Of a stretch of 38,655 bases of DNA, positions 14,017 through 22,712 are shown one piece after another. Source of the stretch: Chlorobium sp. (lineage in GTDB: Bacteria > Bacteroidota > Chlorobiia > Chlorobiales > Chlorobiaceae); the NCBI GenBank assembly GCA_028282595.1, contig JANQHQ010000044.1, positions 1 to 38,655 of the forward strand, written 5' to 3'. The position numbers were made by a program, and so were the translations under genes. Within the stretch, counting starts at the first letter, position 1. Every line of letters begins with the position of its first letter. The notes beneath the pieces were generated by a model that did no database searches, was not told the DNA's origin, and saw only the letters and a program-made list of their open reading frames with translations.

Positions 14017-14700
14017 ATGCTGGAACGTTCAATGGAGGAAACCACTCCGCCACACGCCTTGCAACGCATACGCCGGGCCTGCGCCGAAAGGGGGCTCACG
14101 CTCGACGACCGTCAGCTCGGGCTGCTTCAGGAGTATGCCCGGCTCCTCGAGTCGGCCAACAGAACGGTCAATCTGGTAAGCCGCCGCGAAAAGGCCCCTC
14201 TCCTGATCCGCCATATCTTCCATTCACTGCTCATCGGACTGTTTCACCCTTTCCGGAAAGATGAGAGGGTGATCGACATCGGAACCGGCGGCGGCCTGCC
14301 CGGAATTCCACTGGCGATAGCATATCCGGAATCCCGGTTCCTGCTCATCGATGCGATAGGGAAAAAAATCACCGCGTGCCAGCAGATGATACGCACCCTG
14401 GACCTGAAGAACGCCGTGTCGAAAAAAGCCCGTGCGGAGGAGTTGAAAGGCCTTCTCTTCGACACCGTCCTCAGCCGTCAGGTGGCGCCACTCCGCACGC
14501 TCTGCGGTTACGCCGAAAAGCTTCTTGCGCCCGACGGTGTGCTGATCTGCCTGAAGGGGGGCGATCTCGAACGGGAGATCCAAGAAGCGATGGACGCCTC
14601 CAAAAAAAACAACGGTTTCCCCGCAAGGGTAACGACCGAGGCTATCGGGGAGTTCGACGACTGTTTCGAGGAAAAGCAGATAGTCATTGCCGGCAGGTAA
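14017..14700 (+). CDS. rsmG: 16S rRNA (guanine-527-N7) methyltransferase RsmG
   Basis: This SAM-dependent methyltransferase modifies G527 of 16S rRNA in the small subunit. The 227-residue protein has the SAM motif DIGTGGGLPGIPLAI (about residues 87-101). FLLIDAIGKKI carries the acidic ribose contact, and SRQVAPL and CLKGG match family motifs. An ATG at 14032 is an alternative start. The stop codon lies inside a 19-bp perfect hairpin that separates it from the convergent rplQ. Confidence 0.95.
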   Translation: MLERSMEETTPPHALQRIRRACAERGLTLDDRQLGLLQEYARLLESANRTVNLVSRREKAPLLIRHIFHSLLIGLFHPFRKDERVIDIGTGGGLPGIPLAIAYPESRFLLIDAIGKKITACQQMIRTLDLKNAVSKKARAEELKGLLFDTVLSRQVAPLRTLCGYAEKLLAPDGVLICLKGGDLEREIQEAMDASKKNNGFPARVTTEAIGEFDDCFEEKQIVIAGR

Positions 14701-14723
14701 TCCGTACCTGCCGGCAATGACTA
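14681..14723. terminator. Perfect 19-bp hairpin between convergent rsmG and rplQ
   Basis: 14681-14699 is the exact reverse complement of 14705-14723, with the 5-base loop ATCCG. The stem includes the last codons and stop of rsmG. On the minus strand it lies 38 bp after the rplQ stop. T-runs are weak on both sides (only CTTTTCC after the minus-strand stem). It probably ends or stabilises both transcripts, including the whole ribosomal operon. Confidence 0.65.
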
Positions 14724-14760
14724 TGCAATGGAGAAAAGAGTGGGCTCGCGCCGCGGGAAG

Positions 14761-15234
14761 TTACTCCCCGGCTTCCGCCGCCGCGGTTTCCCCGGCGGCC
14801 TCGGTTTTCTGTTTCGATCCCCTGACGCGCTTCGAACGATCCTGCTTCGAAACCTTCGGAGCCGAAGGTGCCGCCTCGGTGAAATCGACGAGCTCGATGA
14901 CGGCCATTTTCGCCGCATCTCCGTAACGGGGAGCGAGTTTGACGATTCTGGTGTATCCGCCGTTTCTTCCGGCGACCCTGCCGACGATGTTCTCGAACAG
15001 TTCCCGGACTGCCGCCTTGTCGCGGATCGATTTGAAAATGATGCGCTGGGCGTGCACCGTGCCGTCCTTTGCCTTGGTGATGATCTTCTCGACGTGGCGG
15101 CGCGTCTCCTTGGCCTTCGCCTCGGTGGTCTCTATACGCTTGTGCAACAACAACTGCGTTGACAGATTCGCAAGCGTTGCTTTTCTGTGGGACGCGGTTC
15201 TCCCCAGTTTCCTTGCCGACTTTACTTTACGCAT
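14761..15234 (-). CDS. rplQ: 50S ribosomal protein L17
   Basis: L17 binds 23S rRNA near the exit region of the large subunit. The 157-residue protein has the conserved core MRKVKSARKLGRTASHRKAT, NLSTQLLLHKRIETT and YTRIVKLAPRYGDAA. Beyond residue about 125 it carries a charged, Ala/Glu/Lys-rich tail (ending ETAAAEAGE) longer than in the E. coli protein. It is the last gene of the ribosomal block, 44 bp after rpoA, and is followed by the large hairpin at 14681-14723. Confidence 0.97.
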   Translation of the reverse strand: MRKVKSARKLGRTASHRKATLANLSTQLLLHKRIETTEAKAKETRRHVEKIITKAKDGTVHAQRIIFKSIRDKAAVRELFENIVGRVAGRNGGYTRIVKLAPRYGDAAKMAVIELVDFTEAAPSAPKVSKQDRSKRVRGSKQKTEAAGETAAAEAGE

Positions 15235-15278
15235 AACTGCTTGATCTTCTCGGGAATTCTAAAATTACTCTGCCTGCT

Positions 15279-16265
15279 TCAGCCCTTCATCTGATACTTG
15301 GTCACATCCATACCGAACTTCAACTCGAACTTGTCAAGCTGCTCTTTCAGTTCCATCAGTGATTTCTTTCCGAAATTCTTGTAGGTGAGCAGTTCATCCT
15401 CCTTGCGGGAAACCAGGTCGGCGAGCGTCTCGATTTCGGCGAGGCGCAGGCAGTTGTGGGAACGGACCGAAAGGTCGAGATCCTCGATCCTGGTAAGGAG
15501 CAGCTTGCGCATGTTTTCGAATTCGTCGTCCTGCTGCTTGTACTCCTCTTCGGAAAACTCTTCTTCCGTCGGTGAGAAATCGGCGAAGAGCGATACATGC
15601 TCGTTGATGATCTTTCCTGCGAGACTGATCGAATCGTCCGGAGATATGGAACCGTCGGTTTCGACGTTCAGAATCATCTTTTCATAGTCCGTACGCTGCC
15701 CCACGCGCGTGTTTTCGACGGAAAACCTGACGTTCTTGATAGGGGTGAATATCGCATCGAGAGGAATGAAGCCGATCGGCATGCCGTCCGCACGATTCTC
15801 CTCCGCGGGAACATAGCCTCGTCCGCGGCCGATATAGATATCGAGCTCCAGCGTCGAACCCTCGTTGACGGTCGCGATATGCAGATCGCCGTTGAGCACG
15901 TCGAACTCGCCTTCCTGCGGAACGATATCGGCGGCGGTGAAGTCTCCGGGCCCTTCGATGGTGACCGTGGTTTTGCAGCCCCTTCTCGTCGTGGAGCGGA
16001 AACGAACCTTTTTCAGGTTAAGGATAATCTCGGGAACGCCTTCCCGAACCCCCTCTATCGTGGAAAACTCATGAAAAACTCCCTCGACCTTCACTCCGGT
16101 TATCGCCGTTCCCGGCAGCGAAGCCAGCAGTACCCGTCTCATCGCGTTGCCCAGCGTGACACCGTATCCCCGTTCCAGAGGCTGGGCTATGAATGTTCCG
16201 TATCTATCAGAATGCGTTCCTTCCTCGACCTCGATCTTCTCGGGCATCTGCATTTGGTATATCAT
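15279..16265 (-). CDS. rpoA: DNA-directed RNA polymerase subunit alpha
   Basis: The alpha subunit dimerises to start RNA polymerase assembly, and its C-terminal domain contacts promoter DNA and activators. The 328-residue protein has the N-terminal domain with ERGYGVTLGNAMRRVLLASLPG (dimer interface). An acidic linker (EEEFSEEEYKQQDDEFE) follows, then the C-terminal domain with LDLSVRSHNCLR and NFGKKSLMELKE. It lies in the alpha operon between rpsD and rplQ, with gaps of 29 and 44 bp. Confidence 0.98.
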   Translation of the reverse strand: MIYQMQMPEKIEVEEGTHSDRYGTFIAQPLERGYGVTLGNAMRRVLLASLPGTAITGVKVEGVFHEFSTIEGVREGVPEIILNLKKVRFRSTTRRGCKTTVTIEGPGDFTAADIVPQEGEFDVLNGDLHIATVNEGSTLELDIYIGRGRGYVPAEENRADGMPIGFIPLDAIFTPIKNVRFSVENTRVGQRTDYEKMILNVETDGSISPDDSISLAGKIINEHVSLFADFSPTEEEFSEEEYKQQDDEFENMRKLLLTRIEDLDLSVRSHNCLRLAEIETLADLVSRKEDELLTYKNFGKKSLMELKEQLDKFELKFGMDVTKYQMKG

Positions 16266-16294
16266 GGTCTTTATACCTTAAGGTTTCAATAAGA

Positions 16295-16906
16295 TCACTT
16301 GGAGTACAACTCAACAACAAGCTGTTCGTTGAACGGCTCCTGTACGTCCTCACGTTCGGGAACGGCAAGGAACACGGCTTTCTTGTTCGCCTTGTCGACC
16401 TGTATCCACGAAGGAATGCGTGATTCAGGGGCCTTGTTGAGCGAGTCGGTTACAGCCTCGAGGTTCCGGCTCTTCTGCCTGAACTCGATCGCATCGCCCG
16501 GCTTCATGAGATATGAAGGAATATTGACTTTCTTTCCGTTGACCAGCAGATGTCCGTGCGAGACAAGCTGTCTCGCCCCGGCTCTCGAAGGGGAAAATCC
16601 CGCCCTGAAAACAACGTTGTCAAGACGCCTTTCGAGCAGCCTGACAAGGTTGTCACCCGTAACACCGCGCTGGGAAACCGCTTTTTTGTAGTAGTTACGG
16701 AACTGTTTTTCGAGCACCCCGTACAGATACTTCATCTTCTGTTTTTCACGAAGCTGAAGCGCATATTCCGAAACCTTGCCTCTTCTCGACTGCCCGTGCT
16801 CGCCGGGCGCATACGGTCTTCTTTCCAGGTACTTTTCCGCTTTGGGGGAAAGAGCGATACCCAGCCTGCGGGATACCTTGGTTATCGAACCTCTGAATCG
16901 TGCCAT
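16295..16906 (-). CDS. rpsD: 30S ribosomal protein S4
   Basis: S4 is a primary 16S rRNA binder, and in many bacteria it represses its own operon translationally. The 203-residue protein is the zinc-free form. An S4 RNA-binding domain occupies about residues 93-155 (RRLDNVVFRAGFSPSRAGARQ, then LVSHGHLLVNGKKVNIPSY). It is complete and sits between rpsK and rpoA in the usual alpha-operon order. No S4-binding leader was identified. Confidence 0.98.
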   Translation of the reverse strand: MARFRGSITKVSRRLGIALSPKAEKYLERRPYAPGEHGQSRRGKVSEYALQLREKQKMKYLYGVLEKQFRNYYKKAVSQRGVTGDNLVRLLERRLDNVVFRAGFSPSRAGARQLVSHGHLLVNGKKVNIPSYLMKPGDAIEFRQKSRNLEAVTDSLNKAPESRIPSWIQVDKANKKAVFLAVPEREDVQEPFNEQLVVELYSK

Positions 16907-16948
16907 AGCAAAATTAAATCGTTGAATTTCTCGATGGATAAATCCCGT

Positions 16949-17332
16949 TCATACCCTTCTGCGCTTGGGCGGCCTGCATCCGTTGTGCGGGAGGGGGGTG
17001 ATGTCCCTAATGGATCTCACCTCCAGTCCCGCGCCCTGCAGCGCACGTATGGCCGCATCCCTTCCGGAACCGGGGCCTTTTATATACACGTGCACGTGGC
17101 GCATGCCGAGATCGTAGGCTTCCTTTGCAGCGGCCTCGGAAGTCACCTGCGAAGCATAGGGCGTATTCTTCTTCGATCCTTTAAAACCGTTCTTACCGGC
17201 ACTCGACCAGGAAACGGTGTTTCCCTCCGTGTCGGTGATGGTCACGAGCACGTTGTTGAAGGATGCCTTGATATGCACGGTACCTTCCGGGGTAACTTTT
17301 ACCTTCTTTTTTTTCCTGCTGGATGTAGCCAT
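16949..17332 (-). CDS. rpsK: 30S ribosomal protein S11
   Basis: S11 lies in the platform of the small subunit near the mRNA exit. The 127-residue protein has a short lysine-rich start (SSRKKKKVKV), the NNVLVTITDTEGNTVSWSSAG core and the C-terminal DITPLPHNGCRPPKRRRV, typical of the family. It is 50 bp after rpsM and 42 bp before rpsD. Confidence 0.98.
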   Translation of the reverse strand: MATSSRKKKKVKVTPEGTVHIKASFNNVLVTITDTEGNTVSWSSAGKNGFKGSKKNTPYASQVTSEAAAKEAYDLGMRHVHVYIKGPGSGRDAAIRALQGAGLEVRSIRDITPLPHNGCRPPKRRRV

Positions 17333-17382
17333 GAATCTTTTCAGTCTTTGGTATCAGAGTTATCAATCTCGATGACGAATGC

Positions 17383-17760
17383 TTATTTCTTGACGGCCTT
17401 TTTCTTGCCCGCAACGGTCTTGCGCCTGCCCTTTCGGGTCCTCGCGTTTGTCTGGGTTCGCTGACCGCGCGCCGGAAGCGAACGCCGGTGACGCAGACCG
17501 CGATAACAGCCGATATCCATCAGCCTCTTGACCGCCAGTTGCTGCTCACCCCGCGCCTGGCCCTCGACCTTGTAGGATTCGGCGATAATCTCCCTGATGG
17601 TGTGAGCCTCCTCGTCGCTGAGCTCCGAGATCTTCCTTGCGGGATCGATACCGGCACGTTCAAGAATAGTTCTCGCGGATGTGTTTCCGATGCCGTAGAT
17701 ATGGGTCAGCGCAATTACGGCGTGCTTGTTTAGCGGCAAATTTACCCCAGCTATCCTCAT
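17383..17760 (-). CDS. rpsM: 30S ribosomal protein S13
   Basis: S13 forms intersubunit contacts in the head of the small subunit and touches P-site tRNA. The 125-residue protein shows MRIAGVNLPLNKHAVIALTH, the helix-turn GIGNTSARTIL, and CYRGLRHRRSLPARGQRT, ending in a basic tail (KGRRKTVAGKKKAVKK) that reaches the tRNA site. It opens the alpha group after rpmJ. Confidence 0.98.
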   Translation of the reverse strand: MRIAGVNLPLNKHAVIALTHIYGIGNTSARTILERAGIDPARKISELSDEEAHTIREIIAESYKVEGQARGEQQLAVKRLMDIGCYRGLRHRRSLPARGQRTQTNARTRKGRRKTVAGKKKAVKK

Positions 17761-17796
17761 AATCCTCTGTAGTATTCGATTGTTTAATCCGGCCGG

Positions 17797-17913
17797 TCAA
17801 CCCTGACGCTGCTTGTGGCTCGGGTTCACCTTGCAAATCACGAATCTTTTTCCCTTGCGCTTGATGATGCGGCAGTGCTCGCAGCGCTTTTTGATCGATG
17901 AATACGTTTTCAT
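17797..17913 (-). CDS. rpmJ: 50S ribosomal protein L36
   Basis: L36 is the smallest large-subunit protein, here 38 residues from MKTYSSIKKRCEHC. The open frame runs further upstream, but those residues are not L36-like. The ATG at 17913 fits the family. It is the zinc-binding form, with CEHC and a later Cys and His (VICKVNPSH). It lies between infA and rpsM as in many bacteria, with a roughly 100-bp gap before it in which nothing else was recognised. Confidence 0.95.
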   Translation of the reverse strand: MKTYSSIKKRCEHCRIIKRKGKRFVICKVNPSHKQRQG

Positions 17914-18013
17914 GTCAACCTCGCATGTTCTTGTAAAGTCCTGATCAAAACTGAAAAGGCCCCTAATATAATAAAAAAACCATGATACCAGCAAGCCGGT
18001 CAAAGATATTCAT

Positions 18014-18232
18014 CTACTTGTACCGGTAGGTGATCCTGCCCTTCGTCAGATCGTAGGGCGAGATCTGAACCTTGACCTTGTCGCCGGGCAGAATCCGTAT
18101 GTAGTGCATGCGGATTTTGCCGGAAACATGCGCAAGAATTTCAAGGCCGTTTTCCAGCTTCACCTTGAACTGGGCGTTGGGCAGCGCTTCGAGAATTTCG
18201 CCCTCTACTTCGATTGAATCTTCTTTTGCCAC
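18014..18232 (-). CDS. infA: Translation initiation factor IF-1
   Basis: IF-1 occupies the ribosomal A site during initiation. The family protein starts with M-AKEDSIEVEGEILEAL. Here the matching codon is GTG at 18232, giving 72 residues with the OB-fold core VSGKIRMHYIRILPGD and ending ITYRYK. The frame could start at a GTG 11 codons earlier (18265), which nearly abuts the map stop, but those residues are not conserved. The use of GTG and the lack of a strong ribosome binding site are worth noting. Confidence 0.95.
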   Translation of the reverse strand: MAKEDSIEVEGEILEALPNAQFKVKLENGLEILAHVSGKIRMHYIRILPGDKVKVQISPYDLTKGRITYRYK

Positions 18233-18265
18233 TGTAATCTGCTCTTTATTGGTTTTCCGGTTCAC

Positions 18266-19045
18266 TCACCCGGAACAGGTCATGATCTCGGCCCCGCCTT
18301 CGCGGATAACGATGGTGTGCTCGAAGTGAGCGGACGGCTTGCCGTCCTCGGTCACGGCCACCCATTCGCCGTTCCTCGCCACGGCGTTTCTCGAACGGCC
18401 CATGGCGATCATGGGCTCGATGGCGAGCGCCATTCCCTTGCGAAGCTTGATACCGGTCTTCGCTCTTCCGTAATTCGGCACCGGCGGATCCTCATGCAGC
18501 TCACTGCCGATTCCGTGGCCGACCATGTTCTCGATAACGCTGAAACCGTTAGAGCGGGCATGCTCCTCCACGGCCGCGGATATGTCGTGCAGGCGGTTTC
18601 CGGCGACCGCCTGGGCGATCCCCCTGTCGAGACACTCCCTCGTCACCTCGACCAGCTTACCGACTTCGGGAGCGACGTCGCCGATGACGTAGGTCCGGGC
18701 GGAATCTCCGTGGTATCCCCCCTTGTACGCGCCGCAGTCTACCGAAACGATGTCGCCATCCCGGATGACCCTCCGGTCGCTCGGCACGCCGTGGACCACT
18801 TCCTCGTTGATGGAGACGCAGAGCGTCGCCGGATAGGGCTCGACGTCCGGCTCGCCTTTGGGCCTGTAGTTCAGAAAACTGGGTACGGCTCCGTGATCGC
18901 GGATGCACGTTTCGGCCATGCGGTCGAGCCGCAGGGTGGTCACACCTTCGCGGATCTCGTCACCGATCATATCGAGCACGGCGGCGACAATCGCCCCCGA
19001 AGCTCTCATCAACTCTATTTCGCGTTCGCTCTTTATCGTAATCAT
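18266..19045 (-). CDS. map: Methionine aminopeptidase, type I
   Basis: Map removes the N-terminal methionine from nascent proteins. The 259-residue pita-bread enzyme keeps the five metal ligands: Asp in SVDCGA, Asp in HGDSART, His in VGHGIG, Glu in AIEPM and Glu in HFEHT. It lies between secY (22 bp upstream) and infA, a common arrangement, but adk, often placed between secY and map, is absent here. Confidence 0.97.
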   Translation of the reverse strand: MITIKSEREIELMRASGAIVAAVLDMIGDEIREGVTTLRLDRMAETCIRDHGAVPSFLNYRPKGEPDVEPYPATLCVSINEEVVHGVPSDRRVIRDGDIVSVDCGAYKGGYHGDSARTYVIGDVAPEVGKLVEVTRECLDRGIAQAVAGNRLHDISAAVEEHARSNGFSVIENMVGHGIGSELHEDPPVPNYGRAKTGIKLRKGMALAIEPMIAMGRSRNAVARNGEWVAVTEDGKPSAHFEHTIVIREGGAEIMTCSG

Positions 19046-19067
19046 CTGCTCGAATGGCGATCTCGCC

Positions 19068-20393
19068 CTAACGCCGGCCCCGCACCTTTCCGGTCTTCAT
19101 GAAGCCGTCGTAGTGGCGCATCAGAAGATGGCTCTCAACCTGCTGCAGCGTGTCCAGCCCGACACCGACGATGATCAGGAGGCTCGTTCCGCCGAAAAAC
19201 TGGGCGAATCCCGGAGTCACGTTGGCGAACTTGGTCAGAAATGTCGGCAGAACGGCTATAAGCGCAAGGGAAAGGGCGCCCGGTAGCGTGATTCTGGTTA
19301 GAATGTTGTCGATGAAATCGGCGGTGCTCTTGCCGGGACGGACGCCGGGAATGAACCCGCCCTGGCGGCGCATCGTGTCGGCCACCTCTTTCGGATTGAA
19401 GGCGATCGCCGTATAGAAGTAGGTGAAGAAAACGATCATGGAGCCGAACATGACGGCGTACCACCAGGAATCGTAGGCGAAGACGTTGGCCACGTTCTGC
19501 ATCATTTCGCTTTCCGGAAAGAAGGAGAGAAAGGTGCTCGGCAGGAACATGATCGACTGGGCGAAAATAATCGGCATGACGCCGGCGGTGTTGACCCGCA
19601 TGGGAATGTACTGGGTTCCGCCGCCGTACATTTTTCTGCCGACGACCCGCTTGGCGTGCTGCACGGGAATCCTTCTCGTGCCGACGGTCAGCACGACGAC
19701 CGCCGCGACGATGGCGACCATCAGCGCCAGGATGACAGCCTCTATGATCCAGTTCTTGCTGCCGAGGGAAACGGACTGGAATTCAGCCACCAGCGACTGC
19801 GGAAACCCGGCGAGGATACCGATCATGATGATCAGGGAAATACCGTTTCCGATACCGCGTTCGGTTATTTTCTCGCCGAGCCACATGACGAACAGGGTGC
19901 TCGCCGTCAGAATGACGACCGTCGAGAACATGAAGAAAAAACCCGGATCGGGAACGACCGCCGTACCGAACGAGGACGGACTCGCGAGGCTGACGCTGAC
20001 GCCCCAGGCCTGAAGCGCGGAAATCAGCACCGTACCGTATCGGGTGTACTGGTTGATCTTCTGACGCCCCTCCTCGCCCTCTTTCTGAAGCTTCTGGAAG
20101 TAGGGAGTCACCGCCCCGAGCAACTGAATGATGATGGCGGAGGAGATGTAGGGCATGATGCCCAGCGAGAAGATGGAGGCTCTGGCGAACGCGCCGCCCA
20201 CAAACAGATCGAACAGACCGAACAGATCGCTGGCGTGCGTCTGCGAAGCACCCGATACCGCGGCGGCGTCCACCCCCGGTATCGTGATGTGCGATCCTAT
20301 TCTGTAAATAAACAAGAGCAGCAGCGTATACAGGATCCGCTGCCGCAATTCCGGAATTTTATTGATATTCTGGAGGCTCTCTGTCAGCTTCAT
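19068..20393 (-). CDS. secY: Protein translocase subunit SecY
   Basis: SecY is the membrane channel of the Sec translocon. The 441-residue protein has about ten transmembrane segments. The N-terminus reads ELRQRILYTLLLLFIYRIGSH, the plug region follows VDAAAVSG, and conserved cytoplasmic loops include RRIPVQHAKR and PGKSTADFID. It is 18 bp after rplO, in the spc group position found widely. Confidence 0.97.
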   Translation of the reverse strand: MKLTESLQNINKIPELRQRILYTLLLLFIYRIGSHITIPGVDAAAVSGASQTHASDLFGLFDLFVGGAFARASIFSLGIMPYISSAIIIQLLGAVTPYFQKLQKEGEEGRQKINQYTRYGTVLISALQAWGVSVSLASPSSFGTAVVPDPGFFFMFSTVVILTASTLFVMWLGEKITERGIGNGISLIIMIGILAGFPQSLVAEFQSVSLGSKNWIIEAVILALMVAIVAAVVVLTVGTRRIPVQHAKRVVGRKMYGGGTQYIPMRVNTAGVMPIIFAQSIMFLPSTFLSFFPESEMMQNVANVFAYDSWWYAVMFGSMIVFFTYFYTAIAFNPKEVADTMRRQGGFIPGVRPGKSTADFIDNILTRITLPGALSLALIAVLPTFLTKFANVTPGFAQFFGGTSLLIIVGVGLDTLQQVESHLLMRHYDGFMKTGKVRGRR

Positions 20394-20411
20394 ACGTGAT
20401 CAATGAGAGGT

Positions 20412-20954
20412 TCAGGACTTTTTACTTTTACGGACCTTCGCCTTGGGCTTCAACAGAGCTTCTTCCACCGGCGCACCCTTGACCCGTTCGGCCTCGAGAA
20501 GCGTACGCTCGGCAATCGTCAGCTCGCCGCCGGCCTTGCGGATCTTTTCCTCGGCCGTCCGGCTTGCGAAGTGCGCCGTGATCTTGACGGCGGCCGTCAG
20601 CTCCCCGTTACCGAGAATCTTGAAATAGTCGTTTTTGCTCGCGTGACAGAGCAGCTTCAGGTCCGCGACCGAAATTTCGGACGACACCTTGCCGTTTTCG
20701 ATCCACCGGGCGATCTGCGAAAGATTTACCGCGACAACCTGCTTCCTGTTCGGTTTGGTGAACCCGAATTTCGGAAGCCTTCTGTACAAAGGCATCTGAC
20801 CACCCTCGGATATGGGGCGACTGTAACCGCTTCTCGACTGCTGGCCCTTGTTACCTTTTCCGGCGGTCGTCCCGTTGCCGGATCCCTGTCCGCGACCGAT
20901 ACGCTTTCTGTTCCTGACCGCGCCTTTTGCAGGGCGTAGTGAACTCAAATCCAT
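20412..20954 (-). CDS. rplO: 50S ribosomal protein L15
   Basis: L15 is a late-assembly large-subunit protein. The 180-residue sequence has the glycine-rich N-terminus LSSLRPAKGAVRNRKRIGRG, then GNKGQQSRSG and GGQMPLYRRLPKFGF. The C-terminal portion continues beyond the usual length of about 145 residues with a Glu/Lys-rich extension (LLKPKAKVRKSKKS). It is in spc order between rpmD and secY. Confidence 0.97.
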   Translation of the reverse strand: MDLSSLRPAKGAVRNRKRIGRGQGSGNGTTAGKGNKGQQSRSGYSRPISEGGQMPLYRRLPKFGFTKPNRKQVVAVNLSQIARWIENGKVSSEISVADLKLLCHASKNDYFKILGNGELTAAVKITAHFASRTAEEKIRKAGGELTIAERTLLEAERVKGAPVEEALLKPKAKVRKSKKS

Positions 20955-20988
20955 TTTCGATTCCTGACTTGCAAAATTAAAGAAACGC

Positions 20989-21174
20989 TTACTGCTCTTC
21001 GACCTTCACCATGTGCCGGACGACCCTGACCTGACCCCTCGTACAGGCGTTGTCGGGTTTTTCGACCTTGTGGTTAGGCCGTCCCAGTCCCAGCGACTTG
21101 ATGGTAGCTTTCTGCTTTTTGGAGCAGCCGATCATGCTGCGGACCTGGGTGATGGTAATCTTTTTATCGCTCAT
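20989..21174 (-). CDS. rpmD: 50S ribosomal protein L30
   Basis: L30 is a small protein of the large subunit, 61 residues here from MSDKKITITQVRS. The frame extends ten codons upstream into the rpsE coding end, so the ATG at 21174 is preferred. The conserved GLGRPNHKVEKPD segment and the C-terminal GQVRVVRHMVKVEE are present. It starts 19 bp after rpsE. Confidence 0.96.
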   Translation of the reverse strand: MSDKKITITQVRSMIGCSKKQKATIKSLGLGRPNHKVEKPDNACTRGQVRVVRHMVKVEEQ

Positions 21175-21193
21175 GATATTCAACGCGTACCGT

Positions 21194-21712
21194 TTAGCTT
21201 TCAAAAACCTCTTTCAGACTTTTCGAACGTCTCTGGCCCACATCGTAAGCGTCGGAAATGCTGTCGAGACCCTTGATCGCTGCTTTGACAACGTTATGAG
21301 GATTTGACGAACCGAGCGATTTGGCAAGAATATCGTGAATACCCGCCATCTCGAGCACGGCGCGGACCGCGCCGCCCGCGATCAGACCGGTACCCGGCGT
21401 GGCAGGCTTCATCAGCACCTTCGCGGACCCGTACCGCGCGACGATCTGATGCGGGATGGTCCCCTTGACGATCGGAACCTTGATAACGTTCTTCTTCCCG
21501 TCCTCGACACCTTTGGCGATGGCGTCCTGCACTTCGTTCGCCTTGCCGAGACCGTATCCGACATGCCCCTCCTTGTCGCCGACGACAACGATAGCGTTGA
21601 AGCCGAATCGCTTGCCGCCCTTGACAACCTTTGCAGTCCTGTTGATATGAACCAGCTTTTCCTTGAGGTTTAACTCGCCCGGCCTGATATTTTTCTCAGT
21701 TTTCTTCGCCAT
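21194..21712 (-). CDS. rpsE: 30S ribosomal protein S5
   Basis: S5 affects decoding accuracy and mRNA unwinding at the entry channel. The 172-residue protein has the double-stranded RNA-binding-like part KLVHINRTAKVVKGGKRF and GYGLGKANEV. The C-terminal domain includes GTGLIAGGAVRAVLEMAG and a SLGSSNPHNVVKA segment. It is complete and in spc order between rplR and rpmD. Confidence 0.98.
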   Translation of the reverse strand: MAKKTEKNIRPGELNLKEKLVHINRTAKVVKGGKRFGFNAIVVVGDKEGHVGYGLGKANEVQDAIAKGVEDGKKNVIKVPIVKGTIPHQIVARYGSAKVLMKPATPGTGLIAGGAVRAVLEMAGIHDILAKSLGSSNPHNVVKAAIKGLDSISDAYDVGQRRSKSLKEVFES

Positions 21713-21734
21713 GAAACGTTTGCATTAGATGTGT

Positions 21735-22094
21735 TTAAAAGACCAGTCCGGCTTGTCTGGCACCGTCGGCAAGGGCTTTTACCCGGCCGTGATAGCGAAA
21801 ACCGTTGCGGTCGAACACCACCTTCGTGATTCCCTGCGCGACGGCTTTCTCGCCGATCTGCTTGCCGATGACCTGGCTGATCTCGGTTTTCGTGCCTTTC
21901 AGTTCCTTGTTTTCCTTCGACATGCTGGAAACCGAAACCAGTGTCCTGCCGCTCGCGTCGTCGACCAGTTGTGCATAGATCTGCGACAGGCTCCTGTACA
22001 CGCAGAGCCTGGGCTTTTCCGTGGTTCCCTGTCCCCGCGCCTTGCTGCGCCTCTTGATTTTCTGCCTGTGCGCGACTTTAACGTTTTGTCCCAT
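21735..22094 (-). CDS. rplR: 50S ribosomal protein L18
   Basis: L18 binds 5S rRNA in the central protuberance. The start MGQNVKVAHRQKIKRR at 22094 gives 119 residues; the longer frame to 22124 adds ten unconserved residues. The RNA-binding KPRLCVYRSLSQIYAQLVD and the C-terminal DRNGFRYHGRVKALADGAR motifs match the family. An AGAGG precedes the ATG closely. Confidence 0.97.
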   Translation of the reverse strand: MGQNVKVAHRQKIKRRSKARGQGTTEKPRLCVYRSLSQIYAQLVDDASGRTLVSVSSMSKENKELKGTKTEISQVIGKQIGEKAVAQGITKVVFDRNGFRYHGRVKALADGARQAGLVF

Positions 22095-22144
22095 TATCCT
22101 CTGAAATATGTTATTACACGACAATGATTTCTCCTGACCCGTCC

Positions 22145-22684
22145 TTACTTGCCGGCGGCCTTGCCTTCCTTGCGGCGTACGACCTCGTCGGAATAGCGGA
22201 TACCCTTGCCACGATAGGGTTCGGGCTTACGGAAGGAGCGGATTTTCGCCGCGACCTGCCCGACAAGCGCCTTGTCGATACCACTGACCTCGACGGTTGT
22301 CGGATCGGGGCATGCGATCGTGATTCCGGCCGGCGCCTTGAAATAGATCATGTGCGAATAGCCGAGGGTAAGCGCGAGCAGGTCCTTCTTCATTTCAGCC
22401 CTGAAACCGACGCCGTTGATGACGAGCTTTTTCGTAAAGCCGCCGGTGACGCCTTCGGCCATGTTGCTGACAAGCTGACGATACAAGCCGTGCAGTGCCC
22501 TCGAACGCTTGGTGTCGTCGGCGCGGGTCACGGTTACGACGCCGTCGTCGATATCGAGCCCGATCTCCGGAACCATCTGCTGCTGCAGGCTCCCTTTCGG
22601 CCCGGTAACCGTAACGAAATTGTCCTTTATCTCCACCTTTGCCTGTTCAGCCAGTTTGATCGGCAGTTTTCCTATTCTTGACAT
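22145..22684 (-). CDS. rplF: 50S ribosomal protein L6
   Basis: L6 lies near the sarcin-ricin loop and factor-binding site. The 179-residue protein has the twin L6 folds, starting MSRIGKLPI with GPKGSLQQQ. The C-terminal repeat has GIDKALVGQVAAKIRSFRKP and the signature PEPYRGKGIRYSDEVVRRKE. It is in spc order between rpsH and rplR. Confidence 0.98.
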   Translation of the reverse strand: MSRIGKLPIKLAEQAKVEIKDNFVTVTGPKGSLQQQMVPEIGLDIDDGVVTVTRADDTKRSRALHGLYRQLVSNMAEGVTGGFTKKLVINGVGFRAEMKKDLLALTLGYSHMIYFKAPAGITIACPDPTTVEVSGIDKALVGQVAAKIRSFRKPEPYRGKGIRYSDEVVRRKEGKAAGK

Positions 22685-22712
22685 GATATCCCTAAACGCT
22701 TTGGCTTGTTGA

